From Deinococcus hopiensis KR-140 (GTDB taxonomy: Bacteria; Deinococcota; Deinococci; Deinococcales; Deinococcaceae), in contig CALPYF020000019.1 of assembly GCA_943327755.2 (NCBI GenBank), positions 15,292 to 79,291 of the forward strand: a stretch of DNA of 64,000 bases. The letters are read 5' to 3'. The notes beneath the pieces were generated by a model. It was not told where the DNA came from and did not search any database. It worked only from the letters and a program-made list of their open reading frames with translations. A program made the position numbers and the translations under genes. This document shows, piece by piece, positions 18,725 through 26,479 of the stretch. The first letter of the stretch is position 1, and every line of letters starts with the position of its first letter.

Positions 18725-19942
18725 TCAGCGGCGCGGGTTGGCGAGTTCCTGCAGGTCCTTCCCGGCAGTGCTGAAGTCCGTTTCGATCAGTTTGCCGCTC
18801 TTCACGTAACGGAATTTCACCTGATCGCCCGGCTGCAGGTCCATGTCTCTCCCGTCGGCCAGCGGGCCGAAGGCAGTCACGACGGCCTTGCCGTTGAAGG
18901 TGAAGGCGGCGTTCACGGTCCCGCCGATCTTGTCCAGGGCGTTGGGGGCGCTCATGGCCTTCTCGCTGAATTCCAGGTTGCTCAGGTTGCGCAGGTACAC
19001 GTTCAGTTCGGTCTTGTGGCTGGGGATGTCCAGCATGCCGGTCAGGTCGGCGCGGGTGGGCGTGAACGTGAACACGTTGCTGCAGCGGCCGCTGGTGGTG
19101 CCGGTCACGTTCAGTTTCATGCTGGCCGCCACCTTCTCCCGGGTGGTCGCGTACAGCGCCGAGCCGCTGAGCAGCACGTCCTTCTCGGTCCAGGCGTACG
19201 TCAGGTCCAGTTTGGCGGGGGCGTTCGTCTCGCGGCCCGCCCAGCCGCTGAGGGTCAGCGCGGTGGGGCCGGCGGTGTTCAGGCAGTCGCCGGGCGTCAT
19301 GCTGAACTTCAGGCCGGCCACGGTCTTCCCGGAGACGGTGACGCTGCCGGTTGCATTGGTCGGCACTTCCTGCTGAAGGGGGAGCACCTGCCCGGTGCTG
19401 GAGTCGTACGTGTACCCGTTGTTCACCCAGACGGTCGGGGCGCCACCGACCTTCCAGCTGGTTTCGATGCGCACGCCGGATTGCTCGTCGATCTGCACGT
19501 AGCCGTCCCTGGGTAGCTCGGAGTACTGGTAGCCGCCGTTGCGGGTGTACGTGTGCGTGCCGGTGGCCAGGGCTTCCTGCACGGCCCCCATGGCCTGCGT
19601 GGTCACGCGCCCCTGGCCGCCGAGGCCCTGCACGAAGTTCTTCCCGAACGACGCGGCGCCGCTCAGGTCCAGGCTGTTCGGGCGGACGGGCGCGCTGCCC
19701 ATGCCGAGCAGCCCCAGCAGGGGTTTGAGGTCGGCGTCCATGTTCGGGCTGTTCGGGTCGGTCATGGCGACCAGCTGCTTGGCGGCGCTCTGGGCGGTGC
19801 CCATCACGTCCTGCACGTCCAGGCTCTGACCCACGACGGGCGCAGCGGGTTCCGTCTGGGCAGGATCGGTGGGCGTGGTCGTGGGTTTGCACGCGGCGAG
19901 GAGCAGGGTCGTGACGGTCAGCAGGGCAGCGGTACGTTTCAC
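18725..19942 (-). CDS. Putative lipoprotein, unknown function
   Basis: A 405-residue predicted lipoprotein. The N-terminus is MKRTAALLTVTTLLLAAC, with a lipobox LLAAC (cysteine 18), then a Pro/Thr-rich stretch of about 20 residues. The rest is rich in Thr, Gly and Val with many strand-like segments and repeats of VxGKxVAGLKFSMTP type; it looks like a beta-rich exported domain. Two further cysteines (GDCLNTAG, GRCSNVF) may form a disulfide. I do not recognise a domain. The start is a GTG with AAGGTGA upstream, so unlike most neighbours it seems to have a Shine-Dalgarno site. Confidence 0.75.
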   Translation of the reverse strand: MKRTAALLTVTTLLLAACKPTTTPTDPAQTEPAAPVVGQSLDVQDVMGTAQSAAKQLVAMTDPNSPNMDADLKPLLGLLGMGSAPVRPNSLDLSGAASFGKNFVQGLGGQGRVTTQAMGAVQEALATGTHTYTRNGGYQYSELPRDGYVQIDEQSGVRIETSWKVGGAPTVWVNNGYTYDSSTGQVLPLQQEVPTNATGSVTVSGKTVAGLKFSMTPGDCLNTAGPTALTLSGWAGRETNAPAKLDLTYAWTEKDVLLSGSALYATTREKVAASMKLNVTGTTSGRCSNVFTFTPTRADLTGMLDIPSHKTELNVYLRNLSNLEFSEKAMSAPNALDKIGGTVNAAFTFNGKAVVTAFGPLADGRDMDLQPGDQVKFRYVKSGKLIETDFSTAGKDLQELANPRR

Positions 19943-20065
19943 ACCGTCACCTTAAGGAACCTTCATTCGTCTGTCGTTCGCATGTGACGCACACCCCCGG
20001 CGGGTCATCCGGGCGGATCGGACATGGCCCGCGCGTGCCCGGGCGGCGCGGCGTAGCGTGGGGGC

Positions 20066-21325
20066 ATGAGCGACACGCCCGCCGACACCACGCACCCCCA
20101 GGGGTGGACGTTTGAAACGACTGCCGTGCAGAGCAGCATTCCCCGGGGGCTGGGGCAGACCATCGGCTTTCCGATCCACGCGGCGGCGGCGTTCCAGTTC
20201 GACACGCTGGAGGAGGCGCAACTGGAATTCCAGCAGAACTCCGGCCTGAGTTACGCCCGCCTGCAGAACCCCACGGTGCGCGCGCTGGAGGACCGTATCA
20301 CGACCCTGGAGGGCGGCGCGGCGACGGTCGCGGTGGCAAGTGGGCAGGCGGCGACTCTCACGGCGATCCTCAGCGTGTGCCGCGCGGGGGATCATGTGGT
20401 GTCGGCCAGCAGCCTGTTCGGCGGGACGACCGGGATGCTCAGCAACATCCTGCCCCTGATGGGCATCACGGCGACGTTGGTGGACAACACCCCAGAGGCC
20501 GTGCGGGCGGCCATGCAGCCGAACACGCGGCTGGTGTGGGCGGAAATGATCAGCAACCCCGCCGGGGACATCGCGGACATCCGCGCGTTCGCTGATATCG
20601 CCCACGAGCATGGGGCGCTGCTGGCGATCGACAACACCTGCGGCGGCGTCGGCTTCCTGTGCCGCCCGCTGGAGCACGGCGCGGACATCGTCAGCCAGTC
20701 CCTGACCAAGTGGGCCGGGGGGCACGGCAGCGTCCTGGGCGGCGCGGTCACGGTCGGCACCGGGCACGACCTGACCCGCAACCCCATCTACACGGACGGC
20801 GGCGAGCAGAGCATCCTCAGCGTGCGGGGCGACGCGGCCCTGGCGTGGCGGCAGCGCTGGTTCGGCGCGCACCAGCTCGGCATGACCCTCGCGCCGCACA
20901 GCGCGTTCCTGATCGCCCAGGGCCTGGAGACTCTCGCGCTGCGCCTGGAACGCGAGAGCGCTACCGCCCTCGCCCTCGCCCAGTGGCTGGACGCGCACCC
21001 GAAGGTCGGGAAGGTCAGCTACCCCGGCCTGAGCAGCCACCCGCACCACCACCTCGCGCAGACGTACCTGCGCGGCGGTCAGGGCGCCGTCCTGACCTTC
21101 GAGGTCCCGGACCCCAGCGCGTTCCTGTCACGCGTGCGCGTGCTGCGCATCGCCCCGAACCTCGGGGATGTCCGCACGCTCGTCGTGCACCCCTGGACCA
21201 CCACGCACGGCCGCGTCCCCGAACCCGCCCGCCACGCCGCCGGCGTCACGCCCACCACCATCCGCATGAGCGTCGGCGTGGAAGCCCTGCGCGACCTCCA
21301 GGCGGACATCGAACAGGCACTGTAA
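20066..21325 (+). CDS. Cys/Met metabolism PLP enzyme (O-acetylhomoserine sulfhydrylase-like)
   Basis: A 419-residue PLP enzyme of the gamma-elimination/replacement family. Visible sites: SYARLQNPTVRALEDRI, SGQAATLTAIL, LFGGTTGMLSNILP, AIDNTCGGVGFLCRPLEHGADIV, and the PLP lysine in SQSLTKWAGGHGSVLGG. The C-terminal part contains TLVVHPWTTTH and TPTTIRMSVGVEALRDL, which bind the substrate carboxylate. The pattern fits O-acetylhomoserine sulfhydrylase (MetY) best, but cystathionine gamma-synthase or methionine gamma-lyase cannot be excluded by eye. TAGCGT (20054-20059) precedes the ATG by 6 nt. A long hairpin follows the stop. Confidence 0.85.
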   Translation: MSDTPADTTHPQGWTFETTAVQSSIPRGLGQTIGFPIHAAAAFQFDTLEEAQLEFQQNSGLSYARLQNPTVRALEDRITTLEGGAATVAVASGQAATLTAILSVCRAGDHVVSASSLFGGTTGMLSNILPLMGITATLVDNTPEAVRAAMQPNTRLVWAEMISNPAGDIADIRAFADIAHEHGALLAIDNTCGGVGFLCRPLEHGADIVSQSLTKWAGGHGSVLGGAVTVGTGHDLTRNPIYTDGGEQSILSVRGDAALAWRQRWFGAHQLGMTLAPHSAFLIAQGLETLALRLERESATALALAQWLDAHPKVGKVSYPGLSSHPHHHLAQTYLRGGQGAVLTFEVPDPSAFLSRVRVLRIAPNLGDVRTLVVHPWTTTHGRVPEPARHAAGVTPTTIRMSVGVEALRDLQADIEQAL

Positions 21326-21326
21326 G

Positions 21327-21400
21327 GGGTTGATAGTGGAAGGTTGATGGTTGATAGAGGGGGTGACCCATCCATCAACCGTCAACTGTCAACCATTCAC
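21327..21400. repeat. Long imperfect hairpin built of GTTGATGG words
   Basis: After the PLP-enzyme stop the DNA reads as an imperfect inverted repeat around GGGTGACCC: the left arm carries GTTGATAGTGGAAGGTTGATGG-type words, the right arm CATCAACCGTCAACTGTCAACC. A similar element lies at 34549-34625. It sits between convergent genes and may serve as a terminator. Confidence 0.6.
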
Positions 21401-21403
21401 CCT

Positions 21404-22315
21404 TTACAGCCAGGCTTTCTTGCCGGTGATGTACTCGCGCTGGAAGTCCGCGTCGTTCTTGGTCAGGTAGATGACGCCCTCGATGAAGCCCAGCAGGCCC
21501 ACCAGGAACGGCACGAGGAAGAACACCGCACCGACGATGATGAACGACCCGATGATCCCCAGGAGCCACCCGCCGATGGTCGCGGCGAGCATGATCACGC
21601 CGGGCTGGGTGTTCCCCAGGTAGAACTTGTGGACGCCCAGGCCGCCCAGGAAGATCGCCAGGAGGCCCGCGATGAGTTTCTTCTGGGCCACGTCGCCGCT
21701 CTGGACGCCCTGCGTGAACTGGTTGATGGCCTGCCGCGCCTGCCGTTCCAGATCGTCGAAGTTCCCACTCTGACTGGGCGCGTGGGGCATGGGGGCGGGT
21801 CCCTGCGGGATGCTGGGGTTCTTCGCGCCGCCCGTGGCGCGCGTCACCCAGTCGTCGTCCGCCGTGGGGCGCGGCGGGGGCACGACCGTCGGGGCGGCCG
21901 GGGCGGGCGGCACGTGATGCGCGGGCTGGGGCTGCGGCTGCGGGGTGTGCGCGCTGCTCCCGGCGGCCTGATCCACCCAGGACGGCGCCGGGGCCGGACT
22001 GACCGGCGTACTGCCGGGTGTGCCAGCGGTCGTGCCGGAGGTGCCCACGGCGGCGTCCACCCACGACGGAGCGGGCGTGGGCTCGGCCGGGCGGGGGGCC
22101 GGGGTGGCGGGAGCGGCGCCCGCGACCTCGTCCACCCAGGAGGGCGCGGCGGCGCGCGGGGCAGCGTCCGGGATGCGCAGGTCGTCCGCCCCGGCAGGCT
22201 TCGGCGCCGCGGTCGGGGTGGGGGCCGGGCTGGCGCTGGACCCGCCGAGGACCTCATCCACCCAGGACGGCGCGTTGCTGGAGGCGTCGGGTTGCTTGTC
22301 GTCCGGGTTGGTCAT
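21404..22315 (-). CDS. TM2 domain protein with SWVD repeats
   Basis: A 303-residue membrane protein. Residues 1-190 are a proline/alanine-rich, probably disordered region with a repeated short motif: SWVD at 17-20, 59-62, 84-87 and 112-115, each within APSWVD, plus a degenerate DWVT at 155-158. The C-terminal third is a TM2 domain: QKKLIAGLLAIFLGGLGVHKFYLG at about 211-234, then two long hydrophobic segments and an N-DADFQREYITGKKAWL tail. TM2 domains are small membrane modules of unclear role. A TACTGT hexamer (22321-22326) lies 5 nt from the ATG. Confidence 0.88.
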   Translation of the reverse strand: MTNPDDKQPDASSNAPSWVDEVLGGSSASPAPTPTAAPKPAGADDLRIPDAAPRAAAPSWVDEVAGAAPATPAPRPAEPTPAPSWVDAAVGTSGTTAGTPGSTPVSPAPAPSWVDQAAGSSAHTPQPQPQPAHHVPPAPAAPTVVPPPRPTADDDWVTRATGGAKNPSIPQGPAPMPHAPSQSGNFDDLERQARQAINQFTQGVQSGDVAQKKLIAGLLAIFLGGLGVHKFYLGNTQPGVIMLAATIGGWLLGIIGSFIIVGAVFFLVPFLVGLLGFIEGVIYLTKNDADFQREYITGKKAWL

Positions 22316-22355
22316 GCCCCACAGTACGCGATTCCCACGCGGGCCGTTTCATCCG

Positions 22356-23147
22356 TCAAACGGTGGCGACGTGCCCGGACGCGACGATCACGGGGAGGGG
22401 CACAGTCAGCGGCCCTCCCTCAAACAGCGGCGCGAGGTCGGCGTGGTGAGCGGCCTCCAGCGCCGCCACCTCCTGCGGGGGCAGGGACGCCAGCGGCAGC
22501 CCCTCCAGCCCCGCGCGGATGTCGGCCCAGCGCGCCCCGACGTCCGGGAGGGTGTACGTCAGCGGGTGAAGGGCCGCCTGCACGTCCGTCAGGCCCGCCG
22601 CGCGCAGCACGTCCGCCAGGGCCTCCGGGGTGGGCAGGCGACCCAGCGGCGGCGCGCCCGGCTTCAGGCCTGCCCCGGCCAGCCGCGCCCGCCATAGCCC
22701 CGGCAGTGGGCCCAGCAAACCGGGCCCGAACGACGACACCACCACCCGCCCGCCGGGCCGCACCACCCGCGCCCACTCGCGCACGCCGCCCGGCATGTCC
22801 GGCAGGAAGAACACGCCCGCCGCGCACACCGCCACGCCGAAGGCACCGTCTGGGAAGGGCAGCGCCGCCGCGTCCCCCCGCACGAACTCCGCGCCCGGCA
22901 CCCGCGCCCTGGCCCGCGCCAGCATGCCCGCCGACACGTCCACGCCCACCACCCGCCCGGCCCGGCCTGCCACGGCGGCGGCCACCGCGCCTGTGCCGGT
23001 CATCACGTCCAGCACCGCCTCGCCCGGCTGCACGCCCGCCACCTCGGCCACGAAGTGGGCCGCCTGGGCCAGGAACCCCACCCCGTCGTACCGGTCCGCC
23101 ACCGCATCGAACAGCCGCTCGTTCGCCCGCACCCGTTCCCCGCTCAT
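22356..23147 (-). CDS. Class I SAM-dependent methyltransferase
   Basis: A 263-residue methyltransferase of the UbiE/BioC-like class. The SAM motif I is LDVMTGTGAVAAAVA (about 46-60), followed by VVGVDVSAGMLARARAR, VRGDAAALPFPDGAFGVAVC and VVRPGGRVVVSSFGPG. The substrate is unknown. The ATG overlaps the stop of nadR by 4 bp (ATGA), so it is translated with the nicotinamide riboside genes pnuC-nadR and is the last gene of that operon. A role in NAD-related methylation is possible but only inferred from position. Confidence 0.88.
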   Translation of the reverse strand: MSGERVRANERLFDAVADRYDGVGFLAQAAHFVAEVAGVQPGEAVLDVMTGTGAVAAAVAGRAGRVVGVDVSAGMLARARARVPGAEFVRGDAAALPFPDGAFGVAVCAAGVFFLPDMPGGVREWARVVRPGGRVVVSSFGPGLLGPLPGLWRARLAGAGLKPGAPPLGRLPTPEALADVLRAAGLTDVQAALHPLTYTLPDVGARWADIRAGLEGLPLASLPPQEVAALEAAHHADLAPLFEGGPLTVPLPVIVASGHVATV

Positions 23148-24142
23148 CCGTCCCCCAGGACCGTCCGCACCTGCGCCACCCGCTCCGGGACCGACCCGCG
23201 CAGCAGGGTGAACGGCACGCCCCGCGCCTCCAGATCCTGCCGGATGAACGCCTGCTGCACGGCCCGCACCTCCGTGTTCGCCCGCCAGCCGTCCTGCTCG
23301 TGCGGCAGGTCCGTGTCGCACAGGAAGGCGTGCACGTAGCGCGAGCGGCAGTCGTCGGCCAGCGCCCGCAACTCCGGCAGCGCCCCGCCGGTCAGGAGGT
23401 GAGACCACATCAGGGTCGTGGCGGCGTCCGTGTCGCTGAACATCCAGCGGTGCACGCCGGGCGAGGTGATCGCCTCGTCCTCCAGCGCCCTGTGCCCCCG
23501 CGCGATCTCCAGGAAATGCGCTTCTGTCAGCGCGCCGTTCTCCCGCTCGTACACGTCCCGGCCGTACTCGCGCACCCAGGCCGTCCCGAACGCCTCACCC
23601 AGCGCGCGGGTCAGGGTGCTCTTGCCGGTGCTCTCCGCGCCCAGGATCACCACCCGCCGGACGAAATGCGCGTACACCAGCGGCTCCAGAAAGCCGCGCA
23701 GGCCGTGCACGTCCGCACGCAGCGCCGAGCCGCTGACCGGCACCGCTGCCCGCGCCCGGTCCACGCACACGTGCGCCGCGCCCAGTGAGGCCGCGAACGC
23801 CTCGCCGTACGCCTCGGACGTGAAGACCGCGTCGGGCCGCACGCCCCAGCCGTCCAGCACGCCCCGCACGTACGCGCGGTGGGTGGCGTCCGGCTCACCA
23901 TTCAGCGGTGGATTCGGCGCGTCCGGCAGCAGCTCCAGTCCCGGGAAGAGCCGCGCCGGGTACAGCGACCGGACCCAGCCCCGGCGCAGCGGGCTGGGCA
24001 TGTCCGGGAAGTCCGGGCGGGAGTACACCCACACGCTCACCCGCTCGCAGTGGGCCAACGCCTCGTCAAGCAGGCGCATGTGCCCCCGGTGCAGTGGCGC
24101 GAACTTCCCCACCACCAGCCCATGCCGGTAGCGCCCACCCAT
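23144..24142 (-). CDS. nadR: NadR: NMN adenylyltransferase / ribosylnicotinamide kinase
   Basis: Phosphorylates nicotinamide riboside and adenylates NMN to NAD. The N-terminal adenylyltransferase shows GKFAPLHRGHM (12-22); the C-terminal kinase shows a Walker A site GAESTGKST (168-176), REYGRDVYERENG and a DTDAATTLMW segment. There is no N-terminal helix-turn-helix, so it lacks the repressor function of enterobacterial NadR. About 332 residues from the ATG at 24142; a TTG at 24154 inside the end of pnuC is an alternative start. It follows pnuC directly, which imports its substrate. Confidence 0.94.
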   Translation of the reverse strand: MGGRYRHGLVVGKFAPLHRGHMRLLDEALAHCERVSVWVYSRPDFPDMPSPLRRGWVRSLYPARLFPGLELLPDAPNPPLNGEPDATHRAYVRGVLDGWGVRPDAVFTSEAYGEAFAASLGAAHVCVDRARAAVPVSGSALRADVHGLRGFLEPLVYAHFVRRVVILGAESTGKSTLTRALGEAFGTAWVREYGRDVYERENGALTEAHFLEIARGHRALEDEAITSPGVHRWMFSDTDAATTLMWSHLLTGGALPELRALADDCRSRYVHAFLCDTDLPHEQDGWRANTEVRAVQQAFIRQDLEARGVPFTLLRGSVPERVAQVRTVLGDG

Positions 24143-24146
24143 CACG

Positions 24147-24737
24147 TCACGCAAACGCGACCTCCCGCGCCTCGTCCCGCCGCCACTCGCGCCAGCCGTA
24201 CACGCTCATGGCCGCCAGCACGAACTGCAACGCGAACAGCACCCAGTAGGACGTATGCCAGAAGTACACCGCCTGCACGGCATTCACCACGATCCACACC
24301 GGCCACGACCACGCCCAGCGGCGCGTCGTCCCGAAATTCGCTACCAGCGACAGCGTCACCGCAGCGAACTGCACCCAGTTCCACACCGCGCCGAAATCCG
24401 TCACCGCCACCGTGAACGCGAAGATCAGCAGGCTCGCCACCCACGTCACCCCGTACCACAGCGGCTCGTTGAAACGGATCTCCCCCCGCGCCCGCCGGGC
24501 CTCCAGATGCCACAGGTACAGCCCGTGAATGCCGAACAGCAGGTACGTGACCTGCAACCCCGCCAGCATCCACTGCCCGCCACTGAGGAAAAGCAGGAAG
24601 TACGGCAGCAGCGACAGATTCGACCAGTGCCAGTACACCGCCCGCTTCGACCACAGGAAGTACAGGCTGACGAGCACGCACACCCCGCCCGACAGGTCCA
24701 GCAGCAGCGGCGGCACGTTCAGACCGAACAGATTCAC
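24147..24737 (-). CDS. pnuC: Nicotinamide riboside transporter PnuC
   Basis: A 196-residue integral membrane protein that lets nicotinamide riboside enter; NadR then traps it by phosphorylation. The family features are the N-terminal NLFGLNVPPLLLDLSGG, WSKRAVYWHWSNLSLLPYF with the conserved WxxW-type substrate site, YLLFGIHGLYLWHLEARR, and the C-terminal FWHTSYWVLFALQFVLAAMSVYGWREWRR. The start is taken as the GTG in the GTGA overlap with the upstream gene; a longer frame begins at 24770. Next gene downstream is nadR. Confidence 0.94.
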   Translation of the reverse strand: MNLFGLNVPPLLLDLSGGVCVLVSLYFLWSKRAVYWHWSNLSLLPYFLLFLSGGQWMLAGLQVTYLLFGIHGLYLWHLEARRARGEIRFNEPLWYGVTWVASLLIFAFTVAVTDFGAVWNWVQFAAVTLSLVANFGTTRRWAWSWPVWIVVNAVQAVYFWHTSYWVLFALQFVLAAMSVYGWREWRRDEAREVAFA

Positions 24738-25327
24738 GTGTCGATCCTCAGGGTCGCCACGCCCGCCCACGCGCCGCGCGGCAGGCGCACCACGTCGATC
24801 AACAGCAGCGCCACGCGGCCCGCCGTGACCGTCACCAGCCGCCCGTCCACGCCCGACGCGAACAGCGCCGCCGCCGCGCGGATGGCCTCCGGCTCACCCG
24901 GCGCATAGAGGTCGGCCGCGTTGCCCTCGGCCTCCCGCCGCGACAGGCGCTCCGCGAGCCGGAACGCGGACGGCTTGACCTCCACCTCGACCTCCCCGGT
25001 CGGCAGCGGCAGCAGCCCCAGCCAGTCCACGTGCCCCAGTTCCTCCGGCGTGAACGCGCGCGGCAGGACGAACGGCACGAACGGCGTGTCCGTGTCGCTC
25101 GACTCGGTCAGGCCCTCCAGCGCCGACACCAGCGCCCCGGCAAACGCCACTCCCTCCTGGACGCCCGCCCCGTCCACCGGCTGTCCCGGCTGGCCCTCCC
25201 ACCCGAATACCCCGTCCGGCGACAGGCGACCCGCCACGACCACAGGCGACACCGCCCCGTCCGCCCGGTACGCCACCAGCCGCTCCAGCTGCACCCGCCC
25301 GTTCAGATCCCCGCCCGGTTCCGTCAT
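24734..25327 (-). CDS. Uncharacterised protein heading the pnuC-nadR operon
   Basis: A 197-residue soluble protein of unknown function. It is acidic and strand-rich at the N-terminus (VQLERLVAYRADGAVSPVVVAGRLSPDGVFGW), with a serine/threonine loop TESSDTDTPFVPF and a helical part FRLAERLSRREAEGNAADLY. The final 45 residues look like a beta sheet (DGRLVTVTAGRVALLLIDVVRLP). I recognise no domain. CAGAGT (25334-25339) lies 6 nt from its ATG, so this is the first gene of the operon, and its stop overlaps the pnuC GTG start by 4 bp. Confidence 0.75.
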   Translation of the reverse strand: MTEPGGDLNGRVQLERLVAYRADGAVSPVVVAGRLSPDGVFGWEGQPGQPVDGAGVQEGVAFAGALVSALEGLTESSDTDTPFVPFVLPRAFTPEELGHVDWLGLLPLPTGEVEVEVKPSAFRLAERLSRREAEGNAADLYAPGEPEAIRAAAALFASGVDGRLVTVTAGRVALLLIDVVRLPRGAWAGVATLRIDT

Positions 25328-25380
25328 GCCGACACTCTGCCGCCTGCGCCCCGCTCCGTCCAGTGAAGATCAGCGGCCGC

Positions 25381-25944
25381 TCACAGAGCGCCACCGAAGA
25401 AGCCGCACAGGGTCGCCACGCCGCGCGCCAGGGGTGTCAGGACCCACACCCGCGCCGGGGTGCTCAGACCATCCGGGCGTTCCTCGCGGGTCAGCAGGCC
25501 CAGGCCCGCCAGCCCCGCCAGCGCCCCCTCGAACTCCAGCCGCGACCAGCCCAGGGGCACGCTGCCGCGCACGGGCAGCGCGTCCGCGAACGGCTCGATG
25601 GGGTCGAGCAGGTCGAACACCTCGCCCAGTGCGTCTATCTCCCGCGCGGACAGGCCCTCCACGATCCGCAGGGCCTGGAAGCGGTCCGGGGTGGGGGAGG
25701 GGTGCAGCCGCGCGCAGCCCGCCAGCGCCCGCGCGATCAGCGCCAGCTTCCCGTCGGACTCCGCGATCTCCGCCGCGCGGTTCGCCTGCATCACGTTCGC
25801 CCGGAACGCCGCCGACCGCACGTACGCCACGTCCACCTGCTCCGCCTCCAGGCCCGCCCGGGCGTCCGCCAGCAGCGGCGACAGCCGCGCCGACACCGGC
25901 ACATCCAGCCCGCCCAGCACCGCCAACCCCACAGCTTCCCGCAT
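25381..25944 (-). CDS. Uncharacterised helical protein
   Basis: A 187-residue, alanine/leucine-rich, mostly helical protein without signal peptide. Segments such as SARLSPLLADARAGLEAEQVDVAYVRSAAF and EIAESDGKLALIARALAGCARL suggest a helical bundle; the C-terminal part ends in GFFGGAL after LTPLARGVATLC and may form a winged-helix-like unit (LEFEGALAGLAGLGLLTREERPDG). I cannot name a family. TAGAGT (25951-25956) lies 6 nt before the ATG, so it has its own promoter; it is divergent from the GNAT gene next to it. Confidence 0.7.
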   Translation of the reverse strand: MREAVGLAVLGGLDVPVSARLSPLLADARAGLEAEQVDVAYVRSAAFRANVMQANRAAEIAESDGKLALIARALAGCARLHPSPTPDRFQALRIVEGLSAREIDALGEVFDLLDPIEPFADALPVRGSVPLGWSRLEFEGALAGLAGLGLLTREERPDGLSTPARVWVLTPLARGVATLCGFFGGAL

Positions 25945-25993
25945 CCGCCCACTCTACGGCCCCGCCGTGGCGGCGCGTGCCACACTGACCCGC

Positions 25994-26446
25994 ATGCCCA
26001 CCCTGCGCCCCTACCAGCCCGGCGACCGGGCCGCGTGCCTGCACCTGTTCGACGCGAACACCCCCCGCTTTTTCCTGCCGGAAGAACGCCGCGACTTCGA
26101 AGGCTGGCTGGACGGCGAAGAAGGCCCCGCCGAGTACCTCGTCCTCGAAGACGAGGGCGACATCATCGCCTGCGGCGGCCTGTGGTTCAGCCCCGACCCC
26201 GCCCGCCCCGCCGGGTTCGCGTGGGGCATGGTGCACCCCGCCCGGCAGCGGCAGGGCCACGGCCGCACCCTCGCCCAGGCCCGCCTGGACCGCCTGCGCG
26301 CCCTGGGCATCACGCACGCCACGCTGGACACCAGCCAGCACACCGCGCCGTTCTACGCCCGCCTGGGCTTCCGCGAGGTGGGACGCACCCCCGACGGCTA
26401 CGGCCCCGGCCTGCACCGCGTGGACATGGTGGCCGACCTGAACTGA
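25994..26446 (+). CDS. GNAT family N-acetyltransferase
   Basis: A 150-residue single-domain acetyltransferase. The acetyl-CoA-binding motif A is seen as WGMVHPARQRQGHGRTLAQARL (about 78-99), with the RxxGxG/A pattern, followed by HATLDTSQHTAPFYARLGFREVGRTPDGYGPGL. The N-terminal half carries LRPYQPGDRAACLHLF. The substrate is unknown. CACACT (25981-25986) precedes the ATG by 7 nt. No operon partner: it is divergent from the helical protein and convergent with chrA. Confidence 0.88.
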   Translation: MPTLRPYQPGDRAACLHLFDANTPRFFLPEERRDFEGWLDGEEGPAEYLVLEDEGDIIACGGLWFSPDPARPAGFAWGMVHPARQRQGHGRTLAQARLDRLRALGITHATLDTSQHTAPFYARLGFREVGRTPDGYGPGLHRVDMVADLN

Positions 26447-26479
26447 GGGGTGGCAGCGGCCCGATTACCGTCCCAGCAG

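Noticed and set aside
17154..19892. A 912-codon open frame on the minus strand
   Set aside because: It crosses ribH, a dispersed repeat and two real genes in the wrong frame, has low-complexity Arg/Pro/Gly content and no domain. It is open only because of high GC.
21326..21400. A CRISPR-like array from the repeated GTTGATGG words
   Set aside because: The words are 6-10 bp, irregularly spaced and part of one inverted repeat; no spacer-repeat periodicity and no cas genes.
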